Source of the DNA: Armigeres subalbatus | Taxonomy: Eukaryota > Arthropoda > Insecta > Diptera > Culicidae | Length of the DNA stretch: 64,000 nucleotides | NCBI RefSeq assembly: GCF_024139115.2 | Contig: NC_085140.1 | Location: 314,653,259-314,717,258, forward strand | Direction of reading: 5' to 3' | Part shown: positions 34,725-47,452 of the stretch, piece after piece | How positions within the stretch are numbered: the first letter of the stretch is position 1 | Layout: each line of letters starts with the position of its first letter | The notes under the pieces: model-generated | Seen by the model: only the letters and a program-made list of their open reading frames with translations | What the model was told of the DNA's origin: nothing | The model's database searches: none | Program-made: the position numbers and the translations under genes

Positions 34725-35095
34725 TATCACTTTGGATCTATTCACCATTTTCAAAAGTATGCCCCTCACCATAAACAACGTGAGAATATTCATCGCTTAA
34801 TATAGCTCAATATTTCCAACAGATTTCATATTGATTAGATCCGTTCACCATTTTGAAAAGTATTACAGTGCCACCCAGTCTCCAGGTAAATTTTCGATCA
34901 AATTCATGAAGATTTATTGAATATGTAAAATTTTCCAAAATGGTATTTTCAATAGATCTAAGCAGTTGATTGCAATACAAAACTCGACGACTTTTTCAAA
35001 ATTTTTACTAAGGTCTGTTGGAAATATTAACTTTTAAATTTAAAGTAATTTTTTTACGTTGTTAGTTTTTTATGATGAGGGGCATTTTTCATCCA
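34725..35095. repeat. Imperfect inverted repeat with ATGCCCCTCA arms
   Basis: AAAGTATGCCCCTCACCAT (34755) pairs with ATGATGAGGGGCATTTTT (35070), and AATATTTCCAACAGA (34810) pairs with TCTGTTGGAAATATT (35017). AT-rich and non-coding; probably an old fold-back element. Confidence 0.6.
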
Positions 35096-36946
35096 TCACT
35101 TTTTTTATGGAGCTGGCCTTGGAAGGTAAACGAAAATCGTGACTGCTAGATGAAAACCTTTTTTTGTTCCATGACTTTTTCACAATTTTTTTGGTGCGTG
35201 GGATGCGCTGACTCTAGCAACACTTTCAAGCTATCTGCATATAGGCATTAGCTTACAGTGGCTAAACGTCTCGGATTATGTGGAACAGTTTACTTGCGTC
35301 GCATTTCCTGGTGCCCTGGAAACGTTCCGAATTCCATGATGAATCTGTAAACCCGTTATTCCTGCAGCTCAGCAAAATAAAGAACAAATGTCCGTAAAAA
35401 ATACGGTTATTTGCTGATTTTAGTAATAAAATGAAAGCTAGGCAGAGCCATAGTGTGGACTTCCAGCGCCCTTGGCAAATTGTTTATTGGAGAAAGAGAA
35501 ATCAAATACGTAAATTTTACGTTTGGAGAACAATTTGAATATCAATACCTAAAAAATGTTTAATGGTAGCAATGGTAGCATTCAATATTCAGAGATGTAT
35601 TGGAAGCAGATACCTGAAATCCACAAAGAAGGATTGAATAAAACACCCTTAAATTATTTGAAATTTTGTTGTAGTTTTTTACGCAAATAATGGAAGGAAA
35701 CTTACAGAGTCTGGTTAGAATCTCATAAAAACGCTACATTTTGTTGTATAGCATGTAAATCCCTGAAGAAGGTAATGAAATATACACCGACACGTCGGAA
35801 AATAGACGTGACAACGTTTCAGCTGCTTTATGAGACTGAAAGAGACGGTAATAGTCATACAAAATAGAGCATAACAGTCGGAAGCATCCCATTAAAAAGA
35901 TAAAAATTTAGATATTTAGACAGATATCGCGACGAAGGAGTCGAGGGGAGGAAGTTCAAAATCAATCATTTTTGCGTGATGCACTAAATGAATACTTCCT
36001 TTATGGTTTTTGCAAGCATCTGTAATCTGTGTTCGGAAATGAGATTGCCAGAATTGCTATCGGAACTAGTCGAATTATGAAGAAAAGTTACACTAAAGTG
36101 GATTGGTTGAAGACCGGAATCGCCATCTGGAGTAAGCCCTTGGATGGTTTTTAGATGCCACTGGACCTAGTTGGGTCAATGAAATAAGGTAGGTTTATCG
36201 GTGTTCGGAGTTGGTTGGAATCACTATTAGACCTCTTCGATCAAGTGGGTTGGATGGTGGATAAAATCAACATCGGATCTATTCAGATAAAGGAAAATCC
36301 TATTCTGGATTGGGGCTGTTGGTGGTCTCGAGGCTCTTATACACAAAGTTTGGTCAATAGAATCCAACTCTGAAACAATTTAGTCGAGGGCCGGAAACGC
36401 CATCGGAAGCAGGAGGACGAAGGAAAATATCCAACTCTTGATTTGATTAATATAAAAAAGGAAGAAAATTCTCCTAGCAACAATTTTAACAAAGCAAATA
36501 TTTAGGAGTTATCGATATTCTTCGATACAGCCGCCGATATAACTCAATGTCATTCAGACTACATGGAGTTTTTCTAAATTAAACAAGCAAATTGATATCA
36601 AATCGCAAAACCAAACCACCACTAGTACAAACCTAGGAGCAAAAGGACCCTTCGAGATTTGGCTAATCACTTGTTTATGAATGTATTCCTTTGAAGGAAC
36701 CTACAGGGAAAAACTGAATCATTTCTTCACTAATCATTCCTCGGTCCCGGAGGACTCTCGATGGCCGTAATAGTGCCCAAAAACTTTGCCAATCGCAATG
36801 TGGGTATCAAACATTATAATTTTCAACTTTATAAGATACTATCAGATTTCTTCTTATTTAATTGCCTTTTTCAACCCGGTTTCAGAAGTCCCTGAGAATC
36901 CTGAATAGTAGTCAAAACTAAAACCAACACTTATAACATGTGGATG
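35096..36946. other. No gene or repeat recognised
   Basis: Stop-dense, AT-rich DNA on both strands with no frame of interest. Contains a CCCTGAAGAAGG run at 35771 of the kind seen near the ends of some retroelements, without further support. Confidence 0.4.
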
Positions 36947-37126
36947 CACCCAGGTTTTTTTTTACACGGATTGGTTTTAGTCGTTTAAGACCTTCAGCAT
37001 CAATGAAACAATGAGTTAACCCCACGAAAAAATTCACAAAAAATCAAAAAAAATCAGGGGGTATTGAAAAATCAGGTTACCCGAGAAATTAATGAATTCC
37101 AACCGTTTAAAAAAAAAACCTGGGTG
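36947..37126. mobile_element. MITE with CACCCAGGTTTTTTTT ends
   Basis: Left end CACCCAGGTTTTTTTTT..GGATTGG and right end CCAACC..AAAAAAAAAACCTGGGTG are inverted repeats. AT-rich 180-bp element; target duplication uncertain. Confidence 0.8.
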
Positions 37127-38659
37127 TATGTAATGAAAAAATATTCTTAGTTTGCTCTATGGATTACTATAGATTACACATCTCTGCTATATACCCACCC
37201 ATGGATCTTTGGACCAACCCATACTCGGTTTGATAATTACAAGACCTATAAGTAATGAAACTGTTTTATTTATTATAGAGTAAACATTGATTTTGGCGCC
37301 CCCCTGAAGGCTGGCGCCCTTGGCGGGGGCCAACCTGGCCAAACACACGCTACGGCGCTGAAGCTAGGACATGATATAATAATTCAATTGAGACTGCCTT
37401 GTTACTTTTCAGTCGGTAGCTCTGAAAAGGTGATCGCCAGTGTAACCTAATTAATTTGACACAGATCTTCCAAATACAGGTCGGGCTCGATTATCCGGAT
37501 TATCGATTTTATTTTCACTACGGATAATCAAATCCTCCGGATAATCGAATCACCATAAAAAATTAAATCTGCATTTAAAAAACCTATGTTTTATTTCACT
37601 TGCAGCGGTGTAGTCAAAAATCATTTAGAAAAAAACCCAGAATAATCTACCTGCGGTGACTTTCTGGTGTATTATGGAAAAATAGTATTTTTGCCATAAC
37701 TTTTGAGTCCATAGTCCGATCCAGCCTACTTTCAATATGAAATGATAAGACAGGATTTCCATTTGAATGCAACTTGTTGGTTGAGAATACGTGCAAAAAA
37801 AATGGCTGGACTATTTAGGCGCTTTTTGTACAAAAAATAGTATTTTGGCCATTACTCATTTTTTGCCAACAACTCGAACGCAGACCTTTTCGATTATTGC
37901 TAAATATTAATTGTTAAAAGCAGCAGCACGTCCAAACTAACAACAAACTGCCTTACGGTAAACGCACCCAACCGGCACGACTGTGACAGTAAATCGGGAC
38001 GATTTTGAAACAATTGAATAATCTGGATCTGAAGGATCTAGAAAATGTGAGAAAATTATAGATTTCCATAATGTACGGAATCAAAAATATCTGAAGGTAG
38101 AAGTTTAGGTCATGACAGTGATCTCAATCGGAAAGATATGAATCAGTTCCAGAATCCGAAATAAATGAGGTACTAGAGAATGTCTCAAATCTGGAGCATT
38201 CTTAAATCTGCAAATATCAATCTACTAAATCAGGAAAACTTCTGAAACGTCACCATCTCTATTTCATTGCTTTCAAACAATGATTGTTTAAAATGAATAC
38301 TTTCAAAATACAACGGAAAACTAACAATACTCAGTAGTCCAGTGAGGATTATTTCGCTACTCGAAGAGTTTCTACCACTAGAAGAGCAGAAATCGAACAA
38401 GCGAACACAAATCAGTTAATTTAAATAAAAATAAAGCATACCAAAACGATGAGATCTACAAATTATTTTACTTCACTGAACAATAATATTTAAATTGACA
38501 AATTGAAAGCTAAATGCGTTTTTGCTGAAGATACAGAATTGTATTACGTAGTGAGATTTAGTGAAAGAATTTATATGTATAAAATATTGAGTAGAATTTA
38601 AATGATTTTATTCAGCGGCGCAGCCGATTTTTTTTATTTTATAGAAATTAGAATTATTA
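37127..38659. other. Decayed repeat-derived DNA, no gene
   Basis: 37300-37370 has a GC-rich run (GGCGCCC / GGCGGGGGCC). 37480-37550 carries inverted TTATCCGGAT words like Tigger/pogo ends. 37620-37870 resembles the dispersed repeat at 55310 (ATAGTCCGATC). None is complete enough to bound. Confidence 0.4.
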
Positions 38660-38850
38660 AAAATTAATTTCGAAATTCCGCGAAATTTCGTTTAATTTCG
38701 TTAAAAGAAAGATTTTTCAGTCGAAATTTTTGAAATTTAACGATACGGAACGAAATCAGAAAAACAGATTTCGCCATACTCAAATTCCGCGGAATTCCGC
38801 GAAATTTCGTTTCGAATGCCCTAAAACGAAATTTTTCGAAATACCGCATA
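38660..38850. repeat. GGAATTCCGCGAAATTTCG block, right
   Basis: Mirror partner of the block at 34490-34640, with TTTCGTTTCG and GCGGAATTCCGCG palindromes. See that entry for the joint interpretation. Confidence 0.5.
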
Positions 38851-39731
38851 TGCTTAGTATCGTCTTGCTTATCTGTTCCTATGTAGATAGGTACTTTTCC
38901 ACACAGTTTTAATGGATTTGACGGGTCCGTCACTCCTGTTTTGGCCCTTCATACAACAGTGTATTGAAAGCAGAATGATATTTAAATTCGACATTACTGT
39001 TGTGTAGAACCGTATGCAGAGCAAGACTCAAAGGATGGTGGATAACTACATACATACTACATTAATAACAGGCCAAAAGGCTAAGTTATAAAATCAATGT
39101 AACTTACGATCAAAACGATTTGGGCCTACCAAGTGAACCCTATTCGAAAGTTATAGTCTTTGTCTTTTCCACTTGTCAAAACATATGAACCCAGGTCCCA
39201 GACATATGAAAAAGACGACCTGTTGCCCATAGTGGGATGACGTGATTTTAAGTTGTTAGATATTTGCAAATGCTTTTAAGCAGTGGAAGGGAGCACATGA
39301 AACAGTTGCAACGTTGTCTGTTGATTGAATTTAACTTCCATATGATTGAGCTTATCTGCGCATTGGGTCACTTGCTGTGACTAAATGTGTGAATTGGAGA
39401 ATGAGGAGATATGCCCATGGAATGAGCTTCCAACAACTATGTGGGCGGTCAACGGTCAACGATATGCTTGTTTGTGAAGCTAAGCTTAGGTTGCAATCCG
39501 TTGTAGAGATGATAATTTTGATAAATACCAATTAGTTAGTAAGTATGTTTTTGCATATGTGACATAACTAAAATACTGTCCCAAATATGAATTTTGAATT
39601 TAGGAATATATTAAAGTAGGAATATTTTTATTATCATAAGGAATGTGTCACTCGGCAAGCCTCTTCGGATAAAAAATGTACTACTCGTGCTGAAAAAAAC
39701 ATATTTTTGCAACTAGTTGCACCAATTACTA
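38851..39731. other. No gene recognised
   Basis: AT-rich with short frames only. I see no repeat boundary or motif. Confidence 0.4.
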
Positions 39732-40952
39732 TACAGTCCCATCCCGATTTTGGCAACACCCGTTTTTGTCTACCCCCGATTTTGGCAACACCCGTTTTTG
39801 GCAACATTTTCTTCCCGATTTTGGCAACAATCTCGAAAATATTTTTTTTATTACTTTTTAGAGCTAAAACCCTTTAATAAATATGTAGTAGGATAAACAA
39901 AACCAAAAGTGAATATCATTAAGGTTTATATGCGTATTATGGGCTCTGTACGAATAGTGGGCACTTTCACTGAAATAATGAATCACCACTCGTATCACCG
40001 CTAATTGCAAACAATTTCTATTGAAACTTTTCTGCTCTTTTTATCCACGTTTTCCATGTCCCTATTCACACTACCCTAATATAACCAGCCCACCGTAGAA
40101 TGTCAAGCCTACTCACACCATTGTACATAGTACAACATCTATTAGGCGAAGCCCGCAGTTTACATCACAATGCAACCGATACTGCATGAGTGATCCAGGA
40201 GCAAGCAAACCCCAGTAGGTTTAATTGCTAGTGATTAGCACATTCGATTTTCTAAATACGCTATATAGCCACACAAATTTGTCTAGCGAATAATATTAGA
40301 ACAGTTAGCTTTTCCGCTTTGCATAACGAGCCTTTTGATTCCAGCATGGTTGCCAACAGTTCAACAGTAATGGTAAGAGTGTGGTAACATGTAACCATAA
40401 GGCTCTCAAGCAGGCATATTGGAAAAAAAATCAAATCAAGAGAAAAAGTCGGGTTAATCTAAGCCAACTTGATGCACTGCCGCGGGCAAGTTATGAGCTT
40501 CCTAAAATCATTGAAATTGGACGTTCGATTATTCACCGTTTATTGATCTTCAACGCTCACCAATGGAAGTCTATTAAGTGAAACTTGGTAACACAACAAT
40601 GAGCGTCGTTACGGTGCGCTATTAGAAGAAGCCATTCAAGAAAACGTGGTACTAATGCAAAAACCGTTGCTTACATGGATACCTCACCATGGCTTGGCTT
40701 GTTAGACGGTGTTGCTCAATGTTTATCACAACAACAATTGCTCCTACTCGTTGTTTGGTATCCATTTGAGCGAGACAGTTCACTCATTGGCTATAGATGC
40801 TACGATTGCAATAGATCAATGCTCACTCACACTTCCAATGCCTGCTTTCGAATGTTCTTTTTGTGATGGCGAAGTATCAGAAGTGCAGTACCTCCTGTAA
40901 AGTTTCCATGAGATCGCAGGTGTAATTCTAGCTGCTTCGATGGTTGTGGTTT

Positions 40953-41535
40953 TATTATTATTTATTCAGCCTAAGGCCGGAGTGGCCTCTTCGGTACATA
41001 ACAGTCATCTCCGTCCACTGCTGTACGTTACCAGTCACGCAGTCTACGGAGGGTCCGTAAATCGTCTTCCACCTGATCGATCAACCTTGATCGCTGCACA
41101 CCTCACCTTCTTGTGCCTGTCGGATCGTTTTAGAAAACCATTTTTACTCCAAGTGCGCGTTGGTCCTCAACAAGCATTGTCCGGATATCGTGTCCAAGGA
41201 AAACTACCGTCACCGGTTTAATAGGGAGTCTGGTTGGTACGGCGGCGAACTCTATTCGTTCGGAGTGTTTTTTGGAGTCCAAAGTACGTACGCTTCCCTG
41301 CCACGTTGCGTCTCCGAATTTGTCTGCTGGTATCGTTATCGGAGGTCAAGTGAGCCCAAGTACACGAATTCTTCAACAACCTTGATTTTGTCGCCATTAA
41401 TACAAGCTCGTGGTGAATGGCCGTTGTCTTCTCTTGAGCCTACTTCGTCTTCAACGTGTTTATGACTAGACAGATCTGCTTTGCTTCCCTCTTCAGTCTG
41501 ATGTAGGATTCTACCATCTTTTCAAAGTTATACTG
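40953..41535 (-). pseudogene. Family A non-LTR retrotransposon, 3' fragment
   Basis: On the minus strand this is the 3' end of the element seen at 45056-47466: distal RT (MVESYIRLKREAKQICLV-like), FVYLGSLDLR, YKLRSERIEFAAVPTRL-like, then the GHE-containing tail and the AATAAATAATAATAA end at 40953. About 190 bases are missing relative to the other copy at 41153. Frames are broken throughout. Inserted inside the pogo-like element. Confidence 0.82.
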
Positions 41536-41634
41536 ATGAAAGTAGTGCATGAAGACCTGTAGTCCAGTGTAGTTAATCCATACTCACACTACATTGGATT
41601 CGCCGACCAATGTGCAGAATGCAGATTTCCGTTA

Positions 41635-41791
41635 GGGGTCGTACACATATTACGTAAGCACTTATGGGAGGAGGGGGTCGTTTTCTTACGCACTATATAA
41701 ATAAAATACATTTGCATGAAAAAAATCTTACATGGGGGGAGGGGGGTCGAAAATTCCATAAAAATTGCTTACGTAATTAGTGTACGATCCC
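41635..41791. mobile_element. PIF/Harbinger-type MITE with TTA duplication
   Basis: Ends GGGGTCGTACAC..ACGTAAGC and GCTTACGT..GTGTACGATCCC, bracketed by TTA (41632-41634 and 41792-41794), the 3-bp TWA duplication of PIF/Harbinger. G-rich interior (GGGAGGAGGGGGTCG, GGGGGGAGGGGGGTCG). Common type in mosquitoes as far as I recall. Confidence 0.8.
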
Positions 41792-42384
41792 TTACCATTT
41801 TTAAAACAATGGCATGTCTTATGCCTTGCGTTCATTTTTTCCATAATGTCAGCGAAAATTGGACACAGATCTTTACTCTTAATCACACCGATCACAAGAA
41901 AATTTACATACAATAGAAACGTTTTTTTTATCACCACAATTTTTTGTAACGACGTGGCCGACGCTATTGTTAATTTCAAATATTATTTATTATTCAATTT
42001 GTATTATGAAATTGGCTAATTAGTTACATTATCGTTTGATTACCATTCTTGAGTTTGTTTCAATTTTGTTTGAACTACAATCTCCGAGTTATGAATAATA
42101 TCGCAAAAATGTCAATTATGATGCACGTGCATCACTTAAACACACTCCACATACTTTGTTGTACATTTTCTAAGTATTTAGCTTCAATCATGCAAACAAA
42201 AAAAAATGAAATTTTGTATGAAATTTTTTTCCCGTTTTTGGCAACATCCCCATTTTGGCAACATTAAAATCCGGTCGTGTTGCCAAAATCGGGAAGGGAC
42301 TGTAATACCACTCAAAATCATACAAAATGCTTCATTTCCTCCGGCATGATATATGATATTATGCATCTATTTGAATTACGGCCG

Positions 42385-42530
42385 TCAACGGCTCGTCCAG
42401 ATCTCGTGTTCTTAGAGAGCTACCGGTATAATGAGCGTCTTATAGATAGTCAGTTTGGTATGACGGCGAATTCTTTTCGATCGTAGCGTTTTGCGGAGCC
42501 CAAAGTTAGTGCGAGCGACTCCACTGCTAT
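42385..42530 (-). pseudogene. Family A/B-like ORF2 C-terminal fragment
   Basis: Minus strand gives RSKRIRRHTKLTIYKTLIIPVAL, matching RRRTKLTIYKTLIRPVVLYG of the copy at 47000 in the + element, followed by a stop and EHEIW. Only about 50 codons survive. Confidence 0.75.
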
Positions 42531-44523
42531 TGCCATATTGTCCTAAAATGATCGATTAATTGTTGAAAACTATGAGAATGATTTCTGTTCAGTTCGAAAA
42601 GCGATAACTCTTTCTGCAAAACGTTCACCAAGTCATGACCATCAGTCGGCGAAGATTCAGCATCTGCTCTCGTTTAAAGTGCTATACCCAGACGAGCTCC
42701 GCTATGTGCTACATTATTTCTATAATGTTCACATTCTTTCTTGATATGGAGAAAAATACGGCTTTGAAAGGATTTGTTAGTAGATAATGAAAATATTTAA
42801 AAAAAATAAATTGTCCCAGAAAAAAATCAGACGAGTGCCTAATGGTCGTACCATACTTTTAAGACAAACGATTCTTTCAGTCAAACTAAGTTTGAAATTC
42901 CGATGAGCACAAAAAACGCACACAATCGCATAAGTTCGGTTTTTGTAGTTACACAGTTGTCATGAGCTTACATCAAAGACCTAAAATCTGTTTACTTGTA
43001 TAGTTTGACATGTCCAGATAGTTAATTCTCTTTGGCTCATCATGGTTTGAGAAAAGCCGATGAAATATTTCAGACATATCTCAAAACATAAAATAGTGTT
43101 CTGAATCTAACACAAAATATTTTAGCATAATAAGGCCGATACATTTTTTTTGTTAGCTGTACCATGGTGCATATAAGAAAAAAGCAGTTCCTCTGATGAA
43201 GAAAGAAGATTCGATTGGGAATTTTGAAAAGCTAGAAGTTTGCACCAAATCATTGCTGAAATCTGATGGGTGGTAACAAGTGTTAACGGATTTGATACAA
43301 CTGAAAGCTTCTTTGGCGGACTACATCCATCATCTGGAGAATGCCAATGATGAGTATGTGGTTGCATCAGAGTCCACCATCAACGATAACCTTTCTCTAA
43401 AGTCAATTCCTCCCAATTGGAATCGTACAAGTATTGTACAATTGTCATCATATATATAATAGCCCTGTTTGTCTGTCCGGTGACTAGCCAACCAGACGCA
43501 GCACGCGGGGAATTCCTAACAAAAAATAAAATATTTGACACTTCAATTCTTTTTTACTATCAGATGCAGAAAACAAAATCAGTGACAACCATAGACAACC
43601 AGACAAAGCATTTGATGAATAATCACAGACAACAGACGTTGACAATTTTGATTAAAAAAAACACTTGCCATGGGATGGGCGCTACTGCGTCCACAAATAA
43701 ACTAGTTATACATAACACTTGAAGACCAATTGATCTCCGTGCCGGCTTACACCGAGTAAAATCTGATCATTTTTGCATCATTTGAAAGACGTGCCAAACA
43801 AAAGTTCATAACAGGTTTGGTGTTTGATTTACCAATACAAATTTACAAGACTTAAGCCGAATGCTTCGTTTGTATGGAAAACAATTCAAGAAGAGTCCGC
43901 ATCTGCCGTAATTATTTCTCGAAACGTAACATTCATGAGAAAATTCTTGCCGACAAATCCGAAAGATTGTCACAGACATACGGAAACGTTCCTAGTTGGA
44001 CTGCCGAAAAAGTTGGTGAGATCGTAAACGCAATTTCAGGTATCTTTTCGGTTGGACCATTCTAGGGTTACTGTACCAGTTTTGGCCATGTTCCTAATTT
44101 GGCCAGCTTCTCGCATAACTCCAAAAATAAAGCAATTCGAGGGATTTATTAGCCGTACCAGGAGATACATCCCTTCTTCGCTATTGAAACTAATCGTTAT
44201 TTAAAAAAAAATAGCATTTTTCGGAGTTGGACAAATTAGGCACTAAAATTATAGTTTCTAATTTGTATTTCAGTAGACGACGATCTTTCTCCGGAACACA
44301 TTCAGGACAGCAAAGAAGGGTTTCAGTTTTTATTTTAGGAAGGATTTTCTGTCCCTGAAGCAGTGCATATGGAACAATAAGCACGTCTTACGAATATTTT
44401 TATCTGCAGTTCGTTCCAAGGAACAGTCACAGACGAGTTTTGAAACGCTACTATGAGCACCTTAAAAACGTTCCTTGCATAAAGCACACGTAGATCAGCA
44501 TTATGGCACTAAACAATCTGATT
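42531..44523. other. No gene recognised
   Basis: 43270-43450 has an open plus frame (VLTDLIQLKASLADYIHHLE, NANDEYVVASEST, SIPPNWNRTSI) ending in tandem stops. Its composition looks protein-like and could be a retroelement gag or a processed fragment, but I do not recognise it. 43820-44065 has two overlapping 60-codon frames without motifs. Confidence 0.3.
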
Positions 44524-45056
44524 TTTTGCCTTTCTCGTATACTAAGTATACGTAAAGGCTATAGCATTGCTCCAGAACAGAACTTTTGATAGAAGGCTCG
44601 GAGACCCATAGTGTTATATACCAATCGACTCAGCTCGACGAATTGAGGTGATGTCTGTATGTATGTATGTGTGTATGTGTACAAAAAATGTGAGACACAC
44701 TTTTTGGCACTTCGCATTATCCGATTTACTCGCAACAAGTTGCATTCGACGCGGAATCCTTCCTTATTTTTTGCTATTGAAAATTGGCCAAATGGACCAT
44801 TGCGTTCCGGAATTATTAGAAAAAAATATTTTTTTCCACATTCTTCCCAAGGGTCCCCCTAGGAAAAAAAATTTTCAAATTCGAAAACTTTTTTTTTCAA
44901 AAACTACGGCAATGCATTTAGTAAATGCAAATAAATGTGAATTGATGGAAATAACTGAATCTTTCTCCCTAAAGTGCAATTTTGACCTCTCTTATGAGCT
45001 TTTCTTTTTACTCTTATGTGTTTTCTTGTTTTATAATATGTACACGCGAAAGGCAG

Positions 45057-46168
45057 CCTCCCGTGGAATGGTAGTCCGAAGCACCTTCTTTCCCCGCAAA
45101 AATATCCACAAAGCCACATGGAAATCACCTAACCAAGAAACGGAAAACCAAATCGACCACGTTCTAATCGACGGTAAATTCTTCTCCGACATCACGAACG
45201 TCCGCACTTACCGCAGTGCGAATATTGAATCCGACCACTACCTCGTTGCAGTATGCCTGCGCTCAAAACTATCGACGGTGTACAACACGCGTCGAAGTCG
45301 GACGCCGCGGCTTAATATCGGGCGGCTACGAGACGGTAGACTAGCCCAAGAATACGCGCAGCAGCTGGAAGTGGCACTCCCAACGGAAGAGCAGCTAGGC
45401 GCAGCGTCTCTTGAAGATGGCTGGAGAGATATTCGATCCGCCATTGGTAGCACCGCAACCGCTGCACTTGGCACGGTGCCCCCGGATCAGAGAAACGACT
45501 GGTATGACGGCGAATGTGAGCAGTTAGTGGAAGAGAAGAATGCAGCATGGGCGAGATTGCTGCAACACCGCACGAGGGCGAACGAGGCACGATATAAACA
45601 GGCGCGGAACAGACAAAACTCGATTTTCCGGAGGAAAAAGCGCCAGCAGGAAGATCGAGAAAGTGAAGAAACGGAGCAACTGTACCGCGCTAATAACACA
45701 CGAAAGTTCTATGAGAAGTTAAACCGTTCACGTAAGGGCCACGTGCCACAGCCTGATATGTGTAAGGACATAAACGGGAACCTTCTTACGAACGAGCGTG
45801 AGGTGATCCAAAGGTGGCGGCAGCACTACGAAGAACACCTGAATGGCGATGTGGCAGACGAAGATGGCGGTATGGTGATGGACCTGGGAGAACGCGCGCA
45901 GGACATAATCTTCCCGGCTCCGGATCTCCAGGAAATCCAGGAGGAGATTGGCCGGTTGAAGAACAACAAATCCCCTGGGGTTGACCAACTACCAGGAGAG
46001 CTATTTAAACACGGTGGTGAGGCACTGGCTAGAGCGCTGCACTGGGTCATTACCAAGATTTGGGAGGAGGAAGTTTTGCCGCAGGAGTGGATGGAAGGTG
46101 TCGTGTGTCCCATCTACAAAAGGGCGATAAGCTGGATTGTAGCAACTACCGCGCAATCACATTGCTGA
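45057..46168 (+). pseudogene. Family A ORF2, part 1: endonuclease end, linker, RT fingers
   Basis: Contains ENQIDHVLIDGKFFSDITNV and SDHYLVAVCLRSKL from the endonuclease, a long charged region (RNDWYDGECEQLVEEKNAAW, RKKRQQEDRESEETEQLYR, KFYEKLNRSRKGHVPQPDM) and the fingers (RLKNNKSPGVDQLPGELFKH). The frame breaks at 46118-46124: CAAAAGGGCG stands for CAAAAAGAGCG of the copy at 361-380, one base shorter. The apparent ATG at 44648 belongs to the flanking repeat, so the 506-codon frame from there is a chimera. Confidence 0.9.
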
Positions 46169-47452
46169 ACGCCGCCTACAAGGTACTCTCCCAAATTTTA
46201 TGCCGTCGACTAGCACCAACTGCAAGGGAGTTCGTGGGGCAGTACCAGGCGGGTTTTATGGGCGAACGCTCCACCACGGACCAGGTGTTTGCCATTCGCC
46301 AAGTACTGCAGAAATGCCGCGAATACAACGTGCCCACACATCATCTATTCATCGACTTCAAAGCCGCATATGATACAATCGATCGGGACCAGCTATGGCA
46401 GCTAATGCACGAACACGGTTTTCCGGATAAACTGATACGGTTGATCAAGGCGACGATGGATCGGGTGATGTGCGTAGTTCGAGTTTCAGGGGCATTCTCG
46501 AGTCCCTTCGAAACCCGCAGAGGGTTACGGCAAGGTGATGGTCTTTCGTGTTTGCTATTCAACATCGCTTTGGAAGGGTAATACGAAGAGCAGGGATTAA
46601 CACGAGTGGTACAATTTTCAATAAGTCCGTCCAGCTATTTGGTTTCGCCGACGACATAGATATTATGGCACGTAACTTTGAGAAGATGGAGGAAGCCTAC
46701 ATCAGACTGAAGAGGGAAGCTAAGCGGATCGGACTAGTCATCAACACGTCGAAGACGAAGTACATGATAGGAAGAGGTTCAAGAGAAGACAATGTGAGCC
46801 ACCCACCGCGAGTTTGCATCGGTGGTGACGAAATCGAGGTGGTAGAAGAATTTGTGTACTTGGGCTCACTGGTGACTGCCGAAAATGACACCAGCAGAGA
46901 AATTCGGAGACGCATAGTGGCTGGAAATCGTACGTACTTTGGACTCCGCAAGACGCTCCGATCGAATAGAGTTCGCCGCCGTACCAAACTGACAATCTAC
47001 AAAACGCTCATTAGACCGGTAGTCCTCTACGGACACGAGACCTGGACGATGCTCGTGGAGGACCAACGCGCACTTGAGTTTTCGAAAGGAAAGTGCTGCG
47101 TACCATCTATGGTGGGGTGCAGATGGCGGACGGTACGTGGAGGAGGCGAATGAACCACGAATTGCATCAGCTGTTGGGAGAACCATCCATCGTTCACACC
47201 GCGAAAATCGGACGACTGCGATGGGCCGGGCACGTAGCCAGAATGTCGGACAGTAACCCGGTGAAAATGGTTCTCGACAACGATCCGACGGGCACAAGAA
47301 GGCGAGGTGCGCAGCGGGCAAGGTGGATCGATCAGATGGAAGATGACTTGCGGACCCTCCGTAGACTGCGTGGTTGGCGACGTGTAGCCATGGACCGAGC
47401 CGAATGGAGGAGACTCTTATATACCGCACAGGCCACTTCGGCCTTAGTCTGA
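46129..47452 (+). pseudogene. Family A ORF2, parts 2-4: RT palm to C terminus
   Basis: After the first shift, KLDCSNYRAITLLNAAYKVL, QYQAGFMGERSTTDQVF, HHLFIDFKAAYDTIDRDQLW and RRGLRQGDGLSCLLFNIALEG read to 46581. A one-base loss (GGAAGGGTAATACG) moves the text to the next frame, with VQLFGFADDIDIMARNF (catalytic pair intact), NTSKTKYMIG, FVYLGSLVTAEND, LTIYKTLIRPVVLYGHETW. A further one-base loss near 47080 leads to LRTIYGGVQMADGTWRRRM, LRWAGHVARMSD and RARWIDQMEDDLR, ending naturally at 47452. All catalytic RT residues are present but three shifts prevent a full protein. Confidence 0.9.

Larger units (their letters stand above)
39734..42302. mobile_element. Pogo/Tigger-like DNA element with subterminal CCCGATTTTGGCAACA repeats
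   Basis: Left end CAGTCCCATCCCGATTTTGG and right end CCAAAATCGGGAAGGGACTG, flanked by TA at 39732-39733 and 42303-42304. CAGT-type ends with a TA duplication are typical of pogo/Tigger elements. Inside the left end the word CCCGATTTTGGCAACA occurs three times, and related words (CGTTTTTGGCAACA, CATTTTGGCAACA) lie inside the right end, so each end has a small array of possible transposase-binding sites. A transposase frame is not recognisable. The 66-codon frame at 40381-40581 (NQIKRKSRVNLSQL) is unassigned. A family A retroelement fragment and a Harbinger-type MITE have inserted inside. Confidence 0.82.

Noticed and set aside
44648..44862. Secreted or membrane protein start in the repeat upstream of family A
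   Set aside because: The hydrophobic stretches come from AT-rich repeat DNA and the frame is joined to a retroelement by insertion.
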